Assembly: GCA_035943095.1 (NCBI GenBank)
Contig: DASZCN010000101.1
Location: 1 to 64,000 of the forward strand
From: AG41 sp035943095
GTDB lineage: Bacteria; Gemmatimonadota; Gemmatimonadetes; Gemmatimonadales; GWC2-71-9
Direction: 5' to 3'
DNA length: 64,000 bases
Notes under the pieces: generated by a model
The model's input: only the letters and a program-made list of their open reading frames with translations
Databases searched by the model: none
Told to the model about the DNA's origin: nothing
Translations under genes and position numbers: made by a program
Part shown: piece by piece, positions 59,492-64,000 of the stretch
Layout: each line of letters starts with the position of its first letter
How positions within the stretch are numbered: position 1 is the first letter of the stretch

Positions 59492-60040
59492 TTGCGCTGT
59501 CTAGCCCTGAATGCCTCGTTCGAGCCGCTGACCATGGTGCCCGTGCGCCGGGCGCTGCGGCTGGTCATCGACCACAAGGCCGAGATCGTCGAAGCAGACG
59601 GCCCCGTGGTGAAGAGCGAGCGCCTGGCGATCCCCCGGCCGGCGGTCATCCGTCTGGTAAAGTTCGTCCACGTGCCGCGGCGCTTCCGGCGCCAGGTCAC
59701 GAATACGTTCCTGTTCGCCCGCGACAACTACCGCTGCCAGTTCTGCGGGCGAAGCCAGCCGGAATTGCGGCACCGGGAGTGCTTAACGCGTGACCACCTG
59801 GTGCCGCTTTCGCGTGGAGGCACGAACGCCTGGACCAACGTGCTCACGGCGTGCAGCTCGTGCAACACGCGTAAGGGCAATTTGCTACCCGAAGAGGCCG
59901 GCATGCACCCACTGCGGCCGCCCTTCGAGCCCCACTTTGTGCACCTTGCCTGGGCCGTGCGGCGCCTGACCTCGATCCAGTCCAAGTACATCCGGCTGTT
60001 CTACGGCGGCCAGGTCCTCGCGACCCTCGAGGCGCTCTGA
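59492..60040 (+). CDS. HNH endonuclease-domain protein
   Basis: 182 aa from the TTG at 59492, which gives the family start RCLALNASFEPL and has GGGGAG just upstream. The N-terminal half (ALNASFEPLTMVPVRRALRL, then KAEIVEADG) is typical of a widespread bacterial HNH group; the HNH site is CQFCG, then TRDHLVPLSRGGTNAWTN and CSSCNTRKGN, with zinc cysteines and the DH-N-K nuclease pattern. A role in restriction or nucleic-acid turnover is possible; the group is not characterised. The stop overlaps the CTG where the next frame may begin. Confidence 0.8.
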   Translation: MRCLALNASFEPLTMVPVRRALRLVIDHKAEIVEADGPVVKSERLAIPRPAVIRLVKFVHVPRRFRRQVTNTFLFARDNYRCQFCGRSQPELRHRECLTRDHLVPLSRGGTNAWTNVLTACSSCNTRKGNLLPEEAGMHPLRPPFEPHFVHLAWAVRRLTSIQSKYIRLFYGGQVLATLEAL

Positions 60041-60441
60041 CGCAGAAGCTTCCCTGGACGATCGCAGGGGCAGCGGCGGTCGCCGCCGTCGCCGTGCTGG
60101 CGACAAATAAGGGCGCCGCGAGCACGGTGCCGCACCCCGATCCGCGCCCTGGGGTGACGGCCGAGCGGGTGTTGGCTCCTTCCCTGATACCAAACACGGC
60201 CGGTGCGGGAGAAGCCTACGCTGCCGCACGGAGCGTCCCCCGCATGCTCGACGGCCTGTACTGCCATTGCGATTGCTCTAAGCATTTCGGGCACCGCTCG
60301 CTGCTCACGTGCTTCGAGTCCGACCACGGCGGCCGGTGCGACATCTGCATGGGAGAAGCGATGCTCGCGGCCCAGCTGGCCTCCAGGGGTGGCTCCCTCG
60401 ACGACATCCGCCGCGCGATAGATCTGCGTTTCGGCTCTTAG
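60037..60441 (+). CDS. Exported PCYCGC-like cysteine-rich protein
   Basis: About 134 aa if read from the CTG at 60037 that overlaps the HNH stop (CTGA); the first standard start in frame is GTG 60094. From 60037 it has an N-terminal hydrophobic segment (WTIAGAAAVAAVAVLA) consistent with export. The C-terminal half has YCHCDCSKHFGHRSLLTCF, SDHGGRCDICMGEA, close to the PCYCGC domain of Bacillus lipoproteins (PF13798), with Cys/His positioned as for a metal site. The start codon is uncertain. Confidence 0.65.
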   Translation: MTQKLPWTIAGAAAVAAVAVLATNKGAASTVPHPDPRPGVTAERVLAPSLIPNTAGAGEAYAAARSVPRMLDGLYCHCDCSKHFGHRSLLTCFESDHGGRCDICMGEAMLAAQLASRGGSLDDIRRAIDLRFGS

Positions 60442-61061
60442 TTTGCGTCGGGCCGGCTGAACGTCTCCGACCGCGCCTCGAGCGTTAGGCGCGGCAGGCC
60501 GGCAATCCGCACGAGGAGCCGTTGCGCGCCGCGAGACAACGCATCGCCCAGATTGCCACCGCCTGAGACCGCCGGGCTGACGTCCCCCTTAAGCCAGCGC
60601 GTGAGTTCTTCCAAGTCTGTCTCGTTGAGCGTGGTGACCGCGAGCCTGCAGAGGACGTAGTAATTCCCACTGCCCAGGGGCTTGAGGGTCACGCGATAGG
60701 GAATCTCGAACGCTTGCTCCAGGTCGTCGGCTGACCCGTAGCGGGCCACCGACCCCCCGGTCCGGATCAAGACGAAGTCGTCGGCGAGTGGATCGTGGCG
60801 CGCCACCGCGTCCCAGAACCGATCTGTGATGTGCTGATCGAACCACCCGGACCGCTCGCGCCACAGCTCCAGACGATAATGGAGGCGGAGAGGGAATCCG
60901 GATCGCATTAGCGTCGTGAATTTTCCGTCGGCGAGCAGGCTCGTGGCCTTCACTCGCGCCACGTCTTTCTGGAGGATGATGGTGAGTGCGGGCGCCTGCG
61001 CCCCGGCTCGAGGAGCCGTGGCGGCGCCGAGCAGGGCCAGGACGACGAGTCCCGGCCTCAC
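60438..61061 (-). CDS. DUF4390 exported protein
   Basis: 207 aa from the GTG at 61061, immediately after the TAG of the upstream gene. Signal peptide (VVLALLGAATAPRAGA), then a beta-rich domain with LLADGKFTTLMRSGFPLRLHYRLELWRERSGWFD and ADDLEQAFEIPYRVTLKPL, matching DUF4390. Such genes often lie beside NtrY/NtrX-type two-component genes; here a sigma-54 regulator is two genes upstream. Function unknown. Convergent with the PCYCGC-like gene (4-bp overlap). Confidence 0.75.
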   Translation of the reverse strand: MRPGLVVLALLGAATAPRAGAQAPALTIILQKDVARVKATSLLADGKFTTLMRSGFPLRLHYRLELWRERSGWFDQHITDRFWDAVARHDPLADDFVLIRTGGSVARYGSADDLEQAFEIPYRVTLKPLGSGNYYVLCRLAVTTLNETDLEELTRWLKGDVSPAVSGGGNLGDALSRGAQRLLVRIAGLPRLTLEARSETFSRPDAN

Positions 61062-62807
61062 CTAGAAGCGGTGGTCGAGTCGCAGGGTGAATCGCAACGG
61101 CTCTCCGGCCGTCACCGCCTTGGCCACATACGCGCCGAATCCGCCCCAATCGACGCCCAGCCCGAGGTCGGCGAGCCAGCTGCCGAGCGTGGGCAGGCGA
61201 TCGGACGGCAGCCGCCCGGGCCCGTTCCCGACCAGCCAGGCCTGACCCGCGTCGGCAAGGACGACCAGGTCCAGGCCTCGGAGCGTAAGCAGCGACTTCG
61301 ACGCCTCGTCGGCAGGCGTCGAGGAGCCGGATGCCCAGTGCAGCGAGAGGTGCCCACGGTACTCGGCCTGTGCGAGTATCACGCGATCGCACGCTGCCAC
61401 TTGGGTGTTCGTGAACGCGGGATCGATGATGTCGCGGTTGCAAGCGCTGTGGCGGAAGCCGTAGCCTGCGAGCGGATCGGGACCGCCAATGGAGAGCCGT
61501 TGCTGTAGCGGCAGCGGGTCGCCGCCGATCCAGCCACCGGCGAGCACCCGCAGGTTCACCCGGCCTGATGGGCTCACACGCGTGTAGCGCCGGAAATCGA
61601 AAAACAGCCGGTTGAACTGGTACGACCCGTCCGTGGGGACCGGCCCCCGGACCGAGCTGGGCACGCCGGTCTGGGGCTTCACATCGCCGGAGCTCGAGTG
61701 CTCGAAGCGGGCGCGGAGGAACCACCCCGCCGTCGGGTCGAGTCGATCGTTGCGCGTATCGAAGCTGACCGTCGTCCGAACGGTGGTGTAGTGGCCATCG
61801 TCGATCGGCGGGTTGGGGCGCCAGGCCTGGTCGTTGCGGAACACCGTCCACGGGTCGCGGGCCGCGACGGTCGTCTGCCAGTCGTGATGCAGCTCGAGGT
61901 CGAGGCGTAACGGCCGGTCCGGTTGCACGAACACGCGCCCGGCGAGGCCCTTGCTCAGGTAGTAGTCCCGATAGTCGCGCTGGAATAGGAACGCCGCCCA
62001 CCCGACCTCACCGCTCCTCAAGCCCCAGTCCTCGACCGGGGCGACGTCGTCGAAGGCGCGGAACTCGACGCCGTACGCGGGGAGCTCACCCGTGCGGAGC
62101 TCGGTCCTGAACAGGTAGCCCAGATCGCTCCGCTTGTCGGTGAAATCGCCGGCGGTGCGGAAGATGCCCAGGGCATCGATGTGCAGCCGCACGTTCTGAT
62201 GGAGCCTCCAGTCGAACAAGGGGCCGAACGCGACGGGCAACCCCTCCACCCGATTGAACGTGCCACCGGTCGCGAGCGAGAGGGATGAGCGCGAATCCGC
62301 TGTCCCCCACGACTTCTCGATCCCGAGGCTTTGGAACCAGCGCCGCAGATCGGGCGGCGCGAGCGCGATCTCCTCGCCCTTGACGCGATAGGTGAGTGGC
62401 GCCGGGTACACGTGGACCACTCCCCCAACGGTGGCGGTCGAGCGACGCGCTACGGTCCCGCCGACCACGATCACGTCGCCCGTCACCACCGCCCCGGAGT
62501 CGAGGATCGCGTCGCCGTTGATCACGAGGAGGGTTCCGTCGATCCGTCCTGCGAGGACCACGCCGCCGTTGCGTATCGCGACATCGCCCCGCCATTCGTT
62601 GCCGGCGGGCAGCCGGGACCGACCCACGAGTCGCGTGGTGGTCGGCGCGTTGTACCGGCGTACGGCATCTTCCGCCACCTCGCGCGGCAGCTCCGGCGGT
62701 CGGACGAAGACGCCGCCGCTTTCCGGTTGGATGACGATGGCCGTGTCCTGCGCGGCGGCGAGGCCGGGGGACAACGCACAGAGGGCCAGAAGCACGGAGA
62801 GACGCAT
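61062..62807 (-). CDS. Omp85/surface-antigen beta-barrel protein with bactofilin-like N-terminal strands
   Basis: 581 aa from the ATG at 62807 (RBS AGGATC upstream), with a signal peptide (LSVLLALCALSPGLAAAQ). About residues 60-125 read as short repeated beta-helix turns (GGVVLAGRIDGTLLVINGDA, then GDVIVVGGTV), like bactofilin or other polymer-forming modules. From about 180 on, long amphipathic strands and the Omp85 motif RLSIGGPDPLAGYGFRH point to a 16-strand-type outer-membrane barrel, ending FTLRLDHRF with the usual final Phe. An ATG at 62837 that overlaps the upstream stop would add ten residues. Role could be assembly or surface display. Confidence 0.75.
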   Translation of the reverse strand: MRLSVLLALCALSPGLAAAQDTAIVIQPESGGVFVRPPELPREVAEDAVRRYNAPTTTRLVGRSRLPAGNEWRGDVAIRNGGVVLAGRIDGTLLVINGDAILDSGAVVTGDVIVVGGTVARRSTATVGGVVHVYPAPLTYRVKGEEIALAPPDLRRWFQSLGIEKSWGTADSRSSLSLATGGTFNRVEGLPVAFGPLFDWRLHQNVRLHIDALGIFRTAGDFTDKRSDLGYLFRTELRTGELPAYGVEFRAFDDVAPVEDWGLRSGEVGWAAFLFQRDYRDYYLSKGLAGRVFVQPDRPLRLDLELHHDWQTTVAARDPWTVFRNDQAWRPNPPIDDGHYTTVRTTVSFDTRNDRLDPTAGWFLRARFEHSSSGDVKPQTGVPSSVRGPVPTDGSYQFNRLFFDFRRYTRVSPSGRVNLRVLAGGWIGGDPLPLQQRLSIGGPDPLAGYGFRHSACNRDIIDPAFTNTQVAACDRVILAQAEYRGHLSLHWASGSSTPADEASKSLLTLRGLDLVVLADAGQAWLVGNGPGRLPSDRLPTLGSWLADLGLGVDWGGFGAYVAKAVTAGEPLRFTLRLDHRF

Positions 62808-62833
62808 AACGGAGATCCTGGTTTGGGCAGGGT

Positions 62834-64000
62834 TCATCCCGCTACGTTGCGCGGAGGCTCGAGCCCCAGTCGGCGCATGCGGCGATAGAGATTGGCGCGA
62901 TCGGTGGCGAGCCGGCGCGCGGCCTCGGCCACGTTGCCACGCGCGGCCGAGAGGGCGCGCGCGATGAGCGAGCGCTCGAACCCGTCGAGCGCTTCCGCCA
63001 GCCCGATGTCCGTCCACCCCTCGGGCGCAGGGGCGGGGGCTCCTCCGCCGTCCGTCGGCACGAGGCGGGCGACGTCGTCCGCAGTCACTACATCCCCCGC
63101 GGCGAGGATCGCGAGCCGCTCGAGGATGTTCGCCAGCTCGCGAGCATTCCCGGGCCATGGATACGACGTGAGGAGCTGCACCGCGCCGGCGTCGAACCGG
63201 ACGGGACGTCCGCCCCCCAAGCGCGCCGCCAGCCGGGCGGCGAAATGCTGCACCAGCGGCGGGATGTCGTCGGGCCGCTCCCGCAGCGGCGCAATGTGGA
63301 TCGGCAGGACATTCAGCCGGAACAGGAGGTCGTCCCGGAAGTGACCCAGTTGTGACGCCTTCCCGAGGTCCTTGTTGGTCGCCGCGATCACCCGGACGTC
63401 CACCCGAACGGGCTTTTCGCCTCCCAGGCGCTCGATCACGCCGGCTTCGAGTACGCGCAGGAGCTTGGCTTGCGCTTCGGGCCCGAGATCGCCGACTTCA
63501 TCGAGGAATAACGTTCCGCCGTCGGCCAGCTCGAAACGGCCGACGCGGCGTTCCGTGGCGCCCGTGAATGCGCCGCGCTCGTGCCCGAACATCTCCGATT
63601 CCACCAGGTCCTTCGGGATGGCCGCGCTGTTCACGCAGACGAACGGCCGCGCGGCCCGCGCGCTCTGCCGGTGGATGGCGGAGGCCACGAGCTCCTTGCC
63701 GGTGCCCGATTCGCCCGTGATCAGGACCCGCGCATCGGTCGGCGCCACGCGCGCGATCAGCGCTCGAAGGTCCACCATCGCCTTGCTCACGCCGACCAGT
63801 GGGTCGGCGTGCCCGAGGGCCTCGTGCAAGCGCCGGTTCTCCGCGAGCGTGCGCGACAGCTCGAGCGCCGCCCGGAGCGTCGAGAGCACGCCTTCGGGCG
63901 TCAACGGCTTCTCGAGGAACTGAAAGGCACCGAGCTTGGTCGCCTTCACTGCGTCGGCGAGGTTTGCCTTACCACTCATCATCACCACGGGCAGGTCCGG
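62834..64000 (-). CDS. Sigma-54-dependent response regulator (NtrC/AtoC-type), 5' end beyond the window
   Basis: The end of the receiver domain (VVMMSGKANLADAVKATKLG, conserved Lys in FLEKPL) is followed by the sigma-54 ATPase: Walker A GESGTGKE, GAFTGA loop, Walker B TLFLDEVGDL, and arginine region NKDLGKASQLGHFRDDLLFRLNVLPI. A Fis-type helix-turn-helix ends it (AEAARRLATDRANLYRRMRRLGL). It activates sigma-54 promoters when phosphorylated. The stop lies just before the Omp85-like start, so its target may include that gene. The phosphorylated Asp is outside the window. Confidence 0.93.
   Translation of the reverse strand, partial: PDLPVVMMSGKANLADAVKATKLGAFQFLEKPLTPEGVLSTLRAALELSRTLAENRRLHEALGHADPLVGVSKAMVDLRALIARVAPTDARVLITGESGTGKELVASAIHRQSARAARPFVCVNSAAIPKDLVESEMFGHERGAFTGATERRVGRFELADGGTLFLDEVGDLGPEAQAKLLRVLEAGVIERLGGEKPVRVDVRVIAATNKDLGKASQLGHFRDDLLFRLNVLPIHIAPLRERPDDIPPLVQHFAARLAARLGGGRPVRFDAGAVQLLTSYPWPGNARELANILERLAILAAGDVVTADDVARLVPTDGGGAPAPAPEGWTDIGLAEALDGFERSLIARALSAARGNVAEAARRLATDRANLYRRMRRLGLEPPRNVAG

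Noticed and set aside
1..64000. tRNA, rRNA, IS, prophage or attachment sites
   Set aside because: None seen; gaps over 100 bp were read and hold only repeats or promoters.

Overview
The window is about 64 kb of GC-rich, gene-dense bacterial chromosome with almost no intergenic space. The gene content (a PorX-type response regulator, a cytochrome c-FTR1 iron permease fusion, Omp85-like and lipoprotein genes implying an outer membrane, aerobic-type peroxiredoxin and thioredoxins, futalosine-type amidohydrolase, gluconate-dehydrogenase-like GMC oxidoreductase) and the general look of the proteins suggest a Gemmatimonadota-like Gram-negative. That placement is inference; no rRNA or tRNA gene, IS element, prophage or CRISPR array is visible.

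Layout. 1-6.1 kb: end of a TolA/TonB-like gene, a small zinc-ribbon gene, a response regulator, then a plus-strand run of overlapping genes (P1 peptidase, NlpC/P60 peptidase, HAD phosphatase, CYTH protein, membrane-anchored coiled-coil protein, acpS). 6.2-8.3 kb: a cytochrome c-FTR1 iron permease with a promoter and a Fur-box-like palindrome at its start. 8.2-26.1 kb: one long minus-strand run of about 24 genes joined mostly by ATGA/GTGA/TGATG overlaps. It includes a heptosyltransferase, a DnaB-C-like ATPase, yebC, ruvC, ruvA, a zinc-ribbon gene, ruvB, queA, tgt, yajC, def, fmt, thiE-like, thiS, thiG, rsmB, a PASTA protein, rpe, tlpA-like, ybbR-like, tsaD and lgt. 26.2-38.5 kb: a PorX-like gene, an MsbA-like ABC exporter and a surface-glycan block with many glycosyltransferases, an FkbM methyltransferase, a GT-C membrane protein, one truncated glycosyltransferase and one G10 homopolymer. 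38.5-47.6 kb: patatin-ferredoxin fusion, orphan DppC-like permease, class V aminotransferase, YdjM-like protein, tyrS, PBP1A, amidohydrolase, argR. 47.6-56.5 kb: sugar-oxidation genes (DUF1080 hydrolase, nucleoside/sugar MFS, two Gfo/Idh oxidoreductases, gluconate-DH subunit 3, GMC dehydrogenase) interleaved with a CcdA-thioredoxin pair and a peroxiredoxin. 56.6-64 kb: argG-argH behind a promoter with an operator-like palindrome, an HNH protein, a PCYCGC-like protein, DUF4390, an Omp85-like protein with a bactofilin-like front end, and a sigma-54 response regulator cut by the window end.

Two things stand out. First, the peroxiredoxin at 52111-52692 (minus) has an in-frame TGA exactly where the PrxQ/BCP peroxidatic cysteine belongs, with an intact frame on both sides, no other cysteine, and a 7-bp hairpin downstream that fits the bacterial SECIS pattern; it is best read as a selenoprotein split in two by standard ORF calling. 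Second, at least eleven short arrays of 7-10 bp units (STRR-like), several of them forming long inverted repeats, are scattered between and inside genes (rsmB twice, thiE, tgt, the amidohydrolase, the queA leader and others) without breaking the reading frames, and a separate 200-bp double hairpin lies at 54.6-54.8 kb.
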